Below are positions 23,374-33,232 of a stretch of DNA of 64,000 nt, piece by piece (positions within the stretch are counted from its first letter, which is position 1; each line of letters opens with the position of its first letter). The notes below the pieces were generated by a model, which saw only the letters and a program-made list of their open reading frames with translations, searched no databases and was not told where the DNA came from. Source of the DNA: Capra hircus (lineage: Eukaryota; Chordata; Mammalia; Artiodactyla; Bovidae). The stretch covers positions 40,655,210 through 40,719,209 of the forward strand of contig NC_030821.1 in assembly GCF_001704415.2 (NCBI RefSeq). The letters run 5' to 3'. The translations under genes and the position numbers were made by a program.

Positions 23374-23686
23374 AGATTAATCATGTTAACTTTGGGTTAA
23401 ATAAATTCCTTTCTTGATTGTAACTCATTACACCCTCACCCTATAGGAATGCAACTTTATTTGGAGGGTGGTGCCTGGTTTAAGAAAAAAACACCCTTGG
23501 AAGAAATAAGTTTTTTGGTTATCAGAAAGAAAGGATTTTAAAATGTCAGCAGGTCTCATGGCCAGAAGATGATGTAAAACCCCTAAAACTTTTTTTATAC
23601 GTTTATGTGAAGCACCTGATTTTGATAAAGGTCAGGACTGCTGACCCCCGCGTGACTCTGTATTCATCCCTATGTGTAACAAAAGG

Positions 23687-23694
23687 TATATAAG
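23687..23694 (+). promoter_or_regulatory. TATA box of the LTR promoter
   Basis: The sequence tatataag sits about two-thirds of the way into the LTR, at the expected U3/R border. AT-rich sequence follows. Activity is not shown. Confidence 0.55.
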
Positions 23695-23950
23695 CAAACC
23701 TAAAAATAAAAAAATCGGATCAGTTTCTGGAAAGACTGATTCCCCCATGTCATTCTTTCTTTCTCCCCGTTTTTCTGGCTGAATTCCCATCTGAAGTGTG
23801 GGTGCCCACCATGTATACTTACTTGCCCCGACTTTCAAGCCCAGGCGAGAAGGAGTCCAAGGGGGGGCACCTTCCGATATTCAAGTGGCGCCGGTGGCCC
23901 AACGTAGATGGTGAAAATTCCTTGTCTTGGAATTTTATTGGTATCCCACG

Positions 23951-24176
23951 TAAACCAAATTATTCAGCCTCTTTTTCTCTCCTACTATTTTCTGGCCGAA
24001 TTCCTATCTGGTGCATGGGTACCCACCAAGCCTGCTAATTTTGCCTGGGCTTCTAAGATCGGACCAGGGGGGCCTCAGTGCCTCCTCTCCTTCGGGAGAA
24101 CGGGAAGACGCCTGTGACCTATGTAGGTGATGATTGGTATTCCATGTAAACCAAGTTATTCAGCCTCTTTTTCTCT
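23951..24176. repeat. Long-spaced direct repeats in the LTR 3' half
   Basis: A 30 bp segment beginning taaaccaa and ending tttttctct occurs at 23951-23980 and 24147-24176, with one difference and 196 bp spacing. A second pair around gaattcccatctg and gaattcctatctg lies near 23780 and 23998. These suggest duplicated blocks in R/U5. Confidence 0.85.
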
Positions 24177-24286
24177 GCTAATTTTCTAATCCCTCTCTAT
24201 CTGTAATTAAATAAGTTATTTCCAAGGATGCCGACTCTGTCCCCACCTTCGAATCACCCTGGATCCACCGGGGCTGGAACCCGGCA

Positions 24287-24588
24287 CTTTCTCCAAATCA
24301 TTTTCCCAAAATGAAATAAGTCACATGAAATTATTAGAGAATAGCCTTTTAAAGAGGAAAATCAATGGAAGTCATATAGCAAAATGGAAAGTGTTGACTC
24401 AAGAAAATCTACTGAATCTCAGTAGTAACAGTGGGATGACTCTTTAGTCACCTCTTTAGTCACGTGGCACAAAAGTGATGCAAAGATGATGAGTGAGGAC
24501 TGCTTTTATTGGAGAGGAATGCTGGAAATGCTGGGACCTGCAAAGATGTTAAAACATGTAGAGATTTCAGTGGCAGAAATGGAAGACA
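24287..24588. other. Unassigned sequence right of the LTR
   Basis: It may continue the old L1/HAL1 that the LTR interrupted, but I could not align it by eye. No gene seen. Confidence 0.35.
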
Positions 24589-24603
24589 AACAACAGCCCA
24601 GCT

Positions 24604-24802
24604 TTGGTGGCTCAGTGGTAAAGAATCTGCCTGCAAAGCAGGAGATGCAGGTTCCATCCCTGGGTAAGGAGGAACCCCCAGGAGAAGGAAATGGCTACCC
24701 GCTCCAGTGTTCTTACCTGGGAATCCCACGGAGAGAAGAGCCTGGTGGGCTACAGTCCATGGGGTTGCAAAAGAATCAGACACAACTAGGCAACTAAACG
24801 AA
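24604..24802 (+). mobile_element. Bov-tA SINE
   Basis: Head ggtggctcagtggtaaagaa ... gttccatccctgggt, body aggagaaggaaatggctacc, 3' end cagacacaactaggcaac. TSD of 15 bp with one mismatch: aacaacagcccagct at 24589-24603 and aacaacagcctagct at 24803-24817. Confidence 0.95.
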
Positions 24803-25072
24803 AACAACAGCCTAGCTAGCTTGTACTTTTGATACTAGTTGGGATGAGTGGCAGACCAGGAGACCCATCAGAAATTTAGCAGAGAGATTTGGGGACCAAG
24901 ACAGGCAAAGCAAGTGTTGATCAAAACCTTGAGCTAGAAGGCTATAGCATAGTCAAGCCTGTATGCACCCAAAGTGCTAATTGTCCTCAGTGAGCTAATT
25001 GTACCTGTTGGGATGTGAGACCTTGAAAACACAGACAGTTTAAAAAAGGTAAAGTAAATGCTTATAAATTGT

Positions 25073-25278
25073 CTTAGGTGGCTTAGTGGTAAAGAATCCT
25101 CCTGCCAATGCAGGAAAAGTGAGTTTGATCCCTGGGTTGGGAAGATCCCCTGGAGAAGGAAATGACAACCCACTCCAATATTTTTGCCTGAGAAATCCCA
25201 TGGATCGAGGAGCCTGGTGGGCTAAACTCCATGGTGTTGCAAGAGAGTTGGACACAACTTAGCGTCTGAGCCTGAACT
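25073..25278 (+). mobile_element. Bov-tA SINE
   Basis: Head taggtggcttagtggtaaag ... gtttgatccctgggttggg, body cctggagaaggaaatgacaa, end gttggacacaacttagcgtc. A poly(T) run lies downstream at 25298-25308. Confidence 0.92.
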
Positions 25279-26064
25279 TTAAATACATTGGGATTGTTTT
25301 TTTTTTTTAATCTAATTGTGTGATCTTTATTAATTTCATGTACTATTCTCTTTTTTGACTTAACATTATATCATCTGATATCATCTTAAAAATCCAGGTT
25401 ATTTAGTACTTTTGTTTAAAATAATATTTTTTTTTTTACATTAAGGAGTATTTTCTATTGGTGAAGTTGTAAAAACTATACAATAATCTATGTCATTAAT
25501 TTTCCCCTCAGATTTCTTAAGTGACTGAATTCAATAAAAAATAATTTAATTCTTTAAGAAATATTCTCATAAACCAAAAGTGACTTGAAAAAGTAGAGGG
25601 AGAAACAACTTCACATCTGACTGCATTGGAGCTTATTAAGTAGAATACTCACATTTTGCTGGAACTAGAGAAGTAGAAAAAGATGATTTGTAAACAATAG
25701 TTGTCAGGAATTGCAAACTTTAGAATAAATATTGCTACCAAATAAAGATAATTCAGAGGGCTTCATTCAGCACTACATTTGATACCACTACAAAGCGATA
25801 TCAAAATATCACTTTGGAACTGTGATTGCAGACAAGCCCATCAGCTTGCTAATCTGCCTTGTCAACTTCCAATTATCTCTTAATGACAAATTATCAATTA
25901 CATTTTTTCTACTATTTCTTAATAATTTACCCTATTCAAATTGGAAATCCTTCTTCTCTAGCTCTTGCTTTTGTATTTATACACAACTGACTCTTTATAA
26001 AATGTATTTCAGAAAATGTAATGATTGGCAAACAACTGTTCTAGGTGCTGCAGGGGAGGAACAG
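25279..26064. other. Unique AT-rich sequence
   Basis: Only A/T runs were seen; no gene or repeat was recognised. Confidence 0.45.
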
Positions 26065-26275
26065 AGATAAAGACAGTGACCTTTGAAAGCAGATGGAGGT
26101 TTGAAATCTAGCTCCACGACTTATGAGTTATGTTACCTTTGATTTCTCTGGGCTTTATTTATCTTATCCATGAAATGGGAGTATCTATTTCACAGGTTTA
26201 TAAGAATTAAGGAAGATAAAAATGTGTAGTTAATCACACAATTCTTGATAGATAGGTAGTAATTGATGCTATAAT
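26065..26275 (+). mobile_element. MIR SINE (ancient)
   Basis: Phrases follow the MIR order: gaaatctagctccacgactt, ttatgttacctttgatttctctgggct, atccatgaaatgggagtatc, then ggtttataagaattaa. This is a very old mammalian SINE, diverged but colinear. Confidence 0.75.
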
Positions 26276-26290
26276 TAAGAATTAATGATG

Positions 26291-26495
26291 TGAGGACTTC
26301 CCTGGTTGTCCACTGGTTAAGAATCTGTCTGCGAATGCAGGGGACATAGGTTTGATATCGTTGGTGGAGGAACCAAAATCCCATGTGTGTTGGGGAAAGT
26401 AAGCCTGCATGCCACAAAGAAAAGATGCTGTGTGCTGCAATCAAGACATCAAGTAAATAAATGAATATTGAAAAATAAATATTTAAAAATAAAGA
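26291..26495 (+). mobile_element. CHR-type SINE
   Basis: Head acttccctggttgtccactgg ... gtttgatatcgttggtgg, CHR body with gatgctgtgtgctgcaatc, and (AAATA)n-like tail. TSD aatgatg at 26284-26290 and 26496-26502. Confidence 0.85.
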
Positions 26496-26702
26496 AATGA
26501 TGCACCTCAAGGTTTTTAAGGAATGCACATGTTGAGATGCTGTTTAGTTTATCAGTTCTTTTGAATTTCTTATATGTTTTTCCCCAGTGGCAGGATTATA
26601 ATATCCTCAACAGTAGTAGGGCTGTGTTTAAGTAATTTGAATGGTATTTTCTCAAAACATGTATGGCTTAGCAGTAAATATACAGTATTTATGCACCAAA
26701 GA

Positions 26703-26894
26703 GGGCTTCCCTGGTGGCTCAGCCAGTAAAGAATCTGCCTGCAATGCAGGAGACCTGGGTTTGATCCCTAGGTCAGAAAGATCCTCTGGAGAAAGAAATG
26801 GCCACTTCAGTATTCTTGCCTAGAGAATTCCATGGACAGAGGAATCTGGCAATCTACAGTTCGTGGGGTTGTAACAGTTGGAACCACCACCACC
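26703..26894 (+). mobile_element. Bov-tA SINE
   Basis: Head gggcttccctggtggctcag ... gtttgatccctaggtcag, body ctctggagaaagaaatgg. The last part is decayed. TSD atgYaccaaaga at 26691-26702 and 26895-26906. Confidence 0.93.
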
Positions 26895-26906
26895 ATGTAC
26901 CAAAGA

Positions 26907-27139
26907 AATTCATAAAGGGAGTTGTTTCATCCCATAAGAGTCAAAAGCTCTCCAAAGCTAAATTGTCTGAAAGATTGACTCTGATGATGATATGTTTTCA
27001 TATGTACACAGATATATGAAAAACTGGAATATATAGACATAACTAAATACAGTGCATTGGAGACATGAGTATATTTAATTCTCTATTTTTTAAAACAAAC
27101 AAACTATAGCCTTAAATCTATTCACAAAGCACAAAGAGT
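26907..27139. other. Unique AT-rich sequence
   Basis: Nothing recognised. Confidence 0.4.
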
Positions 27140-27480
27140 AATTATGCATCCACACTTACACAACGTGAATAGTGTCCTAATCAGAGAACGATTGTGTCTC
27201 AAATTGCCGTTTCCCTACTTGGAGCCTATTTCTGATGGCTCCACAGCAGCTGTATGTGTGGAGTTGAGCCAAGATGTTCTCAAGTGTGGAAAGTGGTCCA
27301 GATGTCACTGCTACTGCTGGAGAGAGAGATACTCCAGAGGTTGTCATCTGGGCATTAATACTGCCAAAATTGTTGCCTTGGCCACAGCTGTTGGCTTTCC
27401 TGCTGGAAGATGATGGAGCAAGAAAACATTTGAAAGTCTTGCCAAAACAGTGGGAGACAGCCACAAAATAAGTACACACT
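27140..27480. other. Unrecognised GC-richer block with overlapping open frames
   Basis: A ~340 bp block less AT-rich than its surroundings. Frames are open on both strands: plus 27144-27413 (89 codons) and 27274-27471; minus 27479-27177 (100 codons). None matches a family I recognise. No splice-site pair, signal peptide or domain is obvious. It could be a decayed retrocopy or a conserved non-coding element. I do not call a gene. Confidence 0.3.
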
Positions 27481-28173
27481 GGTGTAAAAGTCCCTGCTCA
27501 ATTTGTTTGTCACAAATCTGATATAAAATGAATTGCTGGATTAATGGCAACACTATGTTTATATCTGTAGACTTAATTGTTATATACTTCTTTGCAGTGT
27601 CAAAGGCATGATTTCAAAGTTCATAAAGACCTGACCAGCTGTTGGTTGAATTTATGAATGATCCACTGTAACATCATGTTAATCTAAAAGATTCTAGTGT
27701 TTCAAAATTGAACTTTAAGATGTAGTTCCCAAAGTGTACACTCTTTTCCTCCATGCATCACTAAAATTAACATTTTTTTTGTAGACAATTTCCTATATTT
27801 GTATCTTCTATAGTGTCTAACAAACTTCATTTCTTGTAGCAGATGTTCAATGCCTGCTGTTAAGGTGATATAAACTGAATTTTTAACTGAACTGAATAAA
27901 GTTGAATCAAATCATATTCAGTGCTACTATGTGCTATCTCTTGGTCTTTCATTTTGCCATGACCTCACATTGGCAAATATATCATATTGTCAGCCACATA
28001 TAGGTTTTTTTTTTTTTCTGTAAATATCAATATACAAGAAAAGAACTGAGGAAAAATCGAAAAAAGGTATTGGCCATATGCCTGGGTTAATATGCTGATG
28101 CAGATATTCATGTTAATTCATTTATTTTTTGATTCTTATATAATGTGTAGATAAATGACAGCAAGTATTATGC
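27481..28173. other. Unique AT-rich sequence
   Basis: Nothing recognised. A poly(T) run lies at about 28006-28017. Confidence 0.45.
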
Positions 28174-28188
28174 AACAAATATCTATTG

Positions 28189-28462
28189 CTGCTGCTGCTA
28201 AGTTGCTCCAGACGTGTCCGACTCTGCGCGATCCTGTAGATGGCAGCCCACCAGCCTCCCCCGTCTCTGGGATTCCCCAGGCAAGAGTACTGGAGTGAGT
28301 TGCCATTTCCTTCTCCAATGCATGAAAGTGAAAACTGAAAGTGAAGTCGCTCAGTCGTGCCCGACTCTTTGCGACCCCATGGACTGCAGCCTACCAGGCT
28401 CCTCCACCCATGGGATTTTCCAGGCAAGAGTACTGGAGTGGGTTGCCATTGCCTTCTCTGGA
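28189..28462 (-). mobile_element. Bov-A2 SINE (two Bov-A units)
   Basis: In reverse: (CTG)n tail, first Bov-A unit (gtgtccgactctgcgcgatcc), linker catgaaagtgaaaactgaaag, second unit (gtgcccgactctttgcgacc). No tRNA-like head, as is normal for Bov-A2. Perfect 15 bp TSD aacaaatatctattg at 28174-28188 and 28463-28477, so it is a young insertion. Confidence 0.97.
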
Positions 28463-28560
28463 AACAAATATCTATTGTGATTAAAAATAATAAAATTCTG
28501 TCTTGGATGAAATAAGGAAAAAAATATTTTCTCATGGACATGAATTATCCCACTTTATTT

Positions 28561-28770
28561 AGGGCTTCCCTGTTGGCTCAGCAGTGAAGAATCCGCCTGT
28601 GAATGCAAGAGACACATGTTTGATCTCTTGGTTTTGAGAAGATGCCCTGGAGAAGGAAATAGCAACCCACTCCAGTATTTTTGCCTGGGAAATCTCATGG
28701 ACAGAGGAGACTAGTAGGCTACAGTTCATGGAGCCTCAAAGAATCGGACACGACTTAGTGACTGAGCAGT
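28561..28770 (+). mobile_element. Bov-tA SINE
   Basis: Head gggcttccctgttggctcag ... gtttgatctcttgg, body ccctggagaaggaaatagc, end tcggacacgacttagtgactg. Confidence 0.92.
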
Positions 28771-29439
28771 AACATTTATTCAGTAAGCTTGTATTGAGCA
28801 AAACTTAGTCTCCTGTAAAGTAATAAATAGATAAATATGAGATGGTCTTTCCTTTCAAAGGACTCCTAGTTGCATGGAAAATTCATATATAAATGTGGGT
28901 AATTTATAATATGGCAAAGATTGTGATAGAAATACACACGGAATGTGCTTGGAAAGAAAAGTTTGAGAAGGATTAATGGAAGATGAGACTTGAGCACATT
29001 AGTAAAAGAAATATAGAATGAATCTAGATAAGGAATGGAAAGAATTTTTGAGAAAAGGGCAAAATATATAAAGTCAGAAAACATGAAACTGCCTATCCAG
29101 ATCACTGAAGTGCAGGTGTTTTGGCATAGTATGAATCAGTGTTTTTTCCTCCTCTCCTTTTTCTTCCATAATATGATGCAGAATTTTAATTCAAACAATT
29201 GTAAATAAAAAAGAGACTTTCTGCTCTTATTCAAACATTGAAAATCACAAACTTCCTAGTATAGCTCAAACCAAGGATAGAAGTTCCTTCTTTAAATTTA
29301 CAGTTTCTTGTATTTTTGTTTCATATTCTCAAAACGCAGAATGACATCAGACAGTCAAGATATTCCAAGAGTAGTTGGAACAGAAGTTAGGTAAAAAATT
29401 AGGTAGAGACATTGATTAGATCTATTTGAGCCATATGCC
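28771..29439. other. Unique AT-rich sequence
   Basis: Nothing recognised. Confidence 0.45.
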
Positions 29440-30124
29440 AGTTGTTCAGTCGCTAAGTCGTGTCCAACTCTGTGACCCCATGGACTGCAGGACACCAGGC
29501 TTCCCTGTCCTTCACCATCTCCCGGAGCTTGCTCAAACACATGTCCATTGAGTCGGTGATGCCATTCAACCATCTAATCTTCTATCATCCCTGTCTCCTC
29601 CTGCCTTCAATCTTTCCCAGCATCAGAGTCTTTTCCAATGAGTCAGTTCTTCACATCAGGTGGGCTAAGTATTGGAGCTTCAGCTTCAGCATCAGTCCTT
29701 CCAATGAATATTTGGGGTTGATTTCCTTTAGGACTGACTGGTTTGATCTCCTTGCAGTCCAAGGGACTCTCAAGAGTCTTCTCTAACACCACAATTTGAA
29801 GACACTCAGCCCTCCCTCCTATTTTTTAAGCCTTTTTTATTATTCAATCCTCATATCCATACGTGAGGGGTACTCAGCACCACCTCCCCTTTTAAAGCCA
29901 TTTTTATTATCCAACTCTCACATCCAAAGGCTATATGGAACTTTGTAGGCAAAGTAAAGTATTTGCTTCTTAATATGCTGTCTAGGTTTGTCATAATTTC
30001 TCTTCCAAGGAGCAAGAGTCTTTTCATTTCATGGTTGCAGTCATCATCTGCAGTCATTTTGGAGCCCAAGAAAATAAAGTCTGTCACTGTTTTCACTGTT
30101 TTCCCATCTATTTGTCATGAAGTG
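29440..30124 (-). mobile_element. Diverged BovB 3' fragment with internal duplication
   Basis: Antisense BovB from gtcgctaagtcgtgtccaac to about the start of the C-terminal domain (ttgtcatgaagtg). Inside, a segment of about 60 bp around cacatccatac is present twice (29808-29868 and 29869-29930). The remaining frame is broken. An older subfamily than the copies at 1.5 or 13.7 kb. Confidence 0.9.
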
Positions 30125-30220
30125 CAAATGCCAATACCTGGATATATCTCTGAGGTCAAGCAGGGGCACAATACGACTTGCTCTGTTTTTCTTATATAGC
30201 GAATCTCTCTGTGTACATGT

Positions 30221-30356
30221 GTGCTAAGTTGCTTCAGTCATGGCCGACTCTTTGCAACCCTATGGACTGTAGCCTGCCAGGCTCTTCTGTTCATGGGGAT
30301 TCTCCAGGCAAGAATACTGGAGTGGGTTGCCATGCTCTCCTCCCAGAAACCTCTCT
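30221..30356 (-). mobile_element. Bov-A / truncated Bov-tA SINE
   Basis: Reverse Bov-A (gccgactctttgcaaccc, attctccaggcaagaatac) running only a short way past ctcctcccagaaacctctctgacc. Most of the tRNA-like head is missing. Confidence 0.88.
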
Positions 30357-30379
30357 GACCATAAAGTAATTGATGACAT

Positions 30380-30760
30380 TGATCAAAATCATATGGAAAT
30401 CAGGAAGATAAGTCTCTTCTAGAGGATGGAAAAGATGATGCCCACAAATAGAGGAGGACAGAATGCTGTTCTAATAAAGATATTATATATGCATCCGATT
30501 TTATCAAAGAGTTTGGATTTTTTTTTCTTTAAACTATATGAAACCATTGAAGGTTTTGCTCTGAGGAATGATTCATTTATTTGTCTCTTTTGTAGGAGGT
30601 GCCTGAGTCATCCTGGTGGGAGATGATGAGAGATTCTATACAGACAGTAGCTATAGATATAGATGTAGGGAATGTATTTAACAAATGGGAAGAATATATG
30701 TTGTAACAGTAATCAATTGAATGGGATGTAGGTGTGAAAAAGCAGAAGGTGGTATAGGAA
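30380..30760. mobile_element. Probable ancient mammalian repeat
   Basis: The phrase order aaaccattgaaggttttgctctgagg ... ggagatgatgagag ... gtaggtgtga resembles a common old mammalian repeat. The class is not assigned; it may be related to the stretches at 57.9 and 59.2 kb. Confidence 0.35.
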
Positions 30761-30864
30761 AAGGGAGGAAACATATTCAATTGCTAACTTAAGTTAATTT
30801 TATGTTGAAATACCTTATAATCATCCCTTATTTTAAACTCTGTAGTTACTTTATTTAATTGAGC

Positions 30865-31230
30865 CTTCATCATTTTTCCCTGGAATATTACAATAGTCTT
30901 TTCAGCAATCTGTTTGCTTCCAGTATCTTATCTTTCTAGTTTATTTTCATTCTGTAATTCAGGATATCTTCCTAAAGTAATCTGATCTCACTTTTCCTTA
31001 TTTTAGAAATATCAGGTGTTACTTAGAAATTTAAGGTTGGAAGAAGATCCTAATTTTTCAAGATGGCACGCAGAATCTTCTATAAGCAAGTCTTAATCTG
31101 CCCTGTGAATAACTATTAACACAATCAAGCAGAAGTTAATATACCTTCTCAGCGCAGCTTTCCATCTTTCAGTGTTCTCCAGCTGGAAGTCCATAATTTG
31201 TTTTTCCCTATAATCACTACCAAGAGTCTG
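30865..31230. mobile_element. Probable L2-like ancient LINE fragment
   Basis: The phrases catttttccctggaatattacaatag, cttccagtatctt and atcttcctaaagtaatctgatc follow the order of an old LINE2-like 3' region. Highly decayed; assignment from pattern memory. Confidence 0.35.
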
Positions 31231-31267
31231 AATCTCTACCAAGGTTTAGGATTTGAAAATAAGAGGC

Positions 31268-32030
31268 AATAATGCTGAAGAATGTTCAAAATACCATAAA
31301 TTGTACTCGTTTCACATTCTATGCTCAAAATCCTCAAGCAAGGCTTCAGCAGTATGTGAACCAAGAATTTCCAGATGTACAAGCTGGGTATAGAAAATGC
31401 AGAGGAACCAGAGATCCAATTGCCAACATTCATTGGATCATGGAGAAAGCAAGGGGATTCCAAATATATATATATATTTCTTCATTGACTACTCCAAAGC
31501 CTTTGACTGTGCAGATCACAACAAACTGTGAAAAGTTCTTAAAGAGATGGCTGTATGCAGGTCAAGAAGCAGCAGTTAGAACTGGGTATGGAAGAGCTAA
31601 CTGGTTCAAAATTGGGAAATTAGTATCAAAAGGCTGTATATTGTCATCCTGTTTTTTAATTTCTATGCAGAGTACATCATGCAAAATCCTGGGCTGGATG
31701 AATCACAAACCTGAATCAAGATTGCCAGGAGAAATATTAACAACCTCAGGTATACAGATGATAATACTCTAATGGCAGAAAGTGAAGAACTAAAGAGCCT
31801 CTTGATGAGGGTGAAAGAGGAGAGTGAAAAAATTAGCTTGAAACTCAACTTGAAAGAAACTAAGATCATGGCATCTGGTCCCATCACTTCATGACAAATA
31901 GAAGGGGGAAATTGGAAGCAGTGACAGATTTTATTTACTTGGAATCCAAAATCACTGCAAATGGTGAGTGCAGCTGTGACACTAAAAGATGTTTGTCCTT
32001 GGAAGGAAAACTATGACAAACACAGACAGT
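31268..32030 (+). mobile_element. BovB fragment, left part (interrupted by L1)
   Basis: Sense BovB covering the RT domain (ARLQQYVNQEFPDVQAGYR in frame, then AFDC and CILSS motifs in other frames) to the GRKTMTN-like region. The catalytic box has decayed to YTDDN. An (AT)n insertion lies at about 31466-31480. The element resumes after the L1 at about 32786. Confidence 0.92.
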
Positions 32031-32331
32031 GTATGCGAGACGGCAAAAGAGACACAGATATATAGAACAGTTTTTTGGACTCTGTGGGAGAGGGAGAGGG
32101 TGGGATGATTTGGGAGAATGGCATTGAAACATGTATAATATCATATATGAAACGAATCGCCAGTCCAGGTTCTATGCATGATACTGGATGCTTGGGGCTG
32201 GTACACTGGGACAACCCAGGGGGATGGTACAGGGAGGGAGGAGGAAGGGGGGTTCAGGATGGGGAACACATGTACACCTGTGGTGGATTCATGTTGATGT
32301 ATGGCAAAACCAATACAATATTGTAAAGTAA
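32031..32331 (+). mobile_element. L1-BT 3' UTR, left part (inserted in BovB)
   Basis: Ruminant L1 3' UTR in sense orientation (gtatgcgagacggcaaaaga, gggagagggtgggatgattt, gtggattcatgttgatgtatgg). 5'-truncated so that only the 3' UTR is left. It is cut at 32331 by a Bov-A SINE. Confidence 0.92.
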
Positions 32332-32736
32332 GTGAAAGTGAAGTCACTCAGTCGTGTCTGACTCTTCACAACCCCACGGACTGCAGCCTACCAGGCTCCT
32401 TCATCCATGGGATCTTCCGGGCAAGAGTACTGGAGTGGGTTGCCATTGTCTTCTCCAGTGCATGAAAGTGAAAAGTGAAAGTGAAGTCGCTCAGTCGTGT
32501 CCGACTCTGTGCGACCCCAGAGACGGCAGCCCACCAGGCTCTGCCATCCCTGGGATTCTCCAGGCAAGAACACTGGAGTGGGTTGCCATTTTCTTCTCCA
32601 GTGTGTGAAAGTGAAAGTGAAGTTGCTCAGTCATGTCCACTTTTAGTGACTCCACGGACTGCAGCCTACCAGGCTCTTCCATCCATGAATTTTCCAGGCA
32701 AGAGTACTGGAGCGGGGTGCCATTGCCTTCTCCAAC
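32332..32736 (-). mobile_element. Bov-A trimer (Bov-A2-like SINE with three units)
   Basis: Three successive reverse Bov-A units start at about 32341, 32483 and 32620, joined by gtgaaagtgaagt linkers. Usual Bov-A2 has two units (compare 28189 and 34130). TSD tgtaaagtaa/tgcaaagtaa at 32322-32331 and 32737-32746 shows that all three units arrived as one insertion. Confidence 0.93.
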
Positions 32737-32785
32737 TGCAAAGTAATTAACCTCCAATTAAAATAAATTTATATTAAAAAAAAAA
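32737..32785 (+). mobile_element. L1-BT 3' UTR end and poly(A), right part
   Basis: Continues the L1 end after the SINE (taattaacctccaattaaaataaa) and closes with an A-run at 32776-32785. The BovB resumes directly with gcagagacattacc. Confidence 0.9.
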
Positions 32786-33232
32786 GCAGAGACATTACCT
32801 TGCCAATAAAGGTCCATATAGTCAAAGCTGTTATTTTTCCAGTAGTCATGTATGGATGTGAGAGTTGGACTATAAAGAAGGCTGAGTGCCAAAGAATTGA
32901 TGGTTCCTTGGACTGCAAGAAGATCATACCAGTCAATCCTAAAGGAAATCAACCCTGAATATTCATTGGAAGGACAGATGCTAAAGTTGAAGCTCTAGTA
33001 CTTTGGTCACCTAACAGGAAGAGGTGACCCATTGGAATAGGCCCTGATGCTGGGAAAGATTGAAGGCAAAAGGAGAAGGGGGTGACAAAGGATAAGATGG
33101 TTTGATAGCATCACCAGTTCAATGAACATGAATTTGAGCAAACTCTGGGAGATAGTGGAGGACAGAGGAACCTGGCATACTGCCATCCAAGGGGTCACAA
33201 AGAATCAGACATGACAGAGTGACTGAGCAGCA
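32786..33232 (+). mobile_element. BovB fragment, right part to the 3' end
   Basis: Resumes BovB exactly where the left part stopped (gcagagacattaccttgcca) and runs to the end (caaagaatcagacatgacag). Many frame breaks. Left and right parts together make a 5'-truncated BovB of about 1.2 kb. Confidence 0.92.

Larger units (their letters stand above)
22100..24286 (+). mobile_element. Solo LTR of a class II endogenous retrovirus (BTLTR1-like)
   Basis: Starts tgctgggagccagcg and ends ggaacccggca (TG...CA), about 2.2 kb including a SINE of about 205 bp. The promoter-like block has TATA sequence tatataag at 23687-23694, just upstream of an A-rich aataaaaa stretch. GC-rich R/U5-like sequence follows. 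The outer hexamers ctttga (22094-22099) and ctttct (24287-24292) match at 4 of 6 and may be a worn TSD. No gag, pol or env sequence adjoins it, so it is a solo LTR. The family name is from memory and less certain than the LTR call. Confidence 0.82.

Noticed and set aside
23632..24117. Several 68-80 codon frames in the GC-rich part of the LTR
   Set aside because: They lie within the R/U5-like part of a solo LTR, have no viral protein features, and overlap each other in different frames.
24604..24680. tRNA-like heads of Bov-tA SINEs (here and in about 17 other copies) as tRNA genes
   Set aside because: They have A/B-box-like sequence but do not form an intact cloverleaf and are fused to Bov-A. 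They are SINE promoters.
32332..32736. Three evenly spaced ~140 bp repeats as a CRISPR-like or satellite array
   Set aside because: The units are Bov-A monomers within one SINE with a TSD. CRISPR arrays do not occur in mammals.
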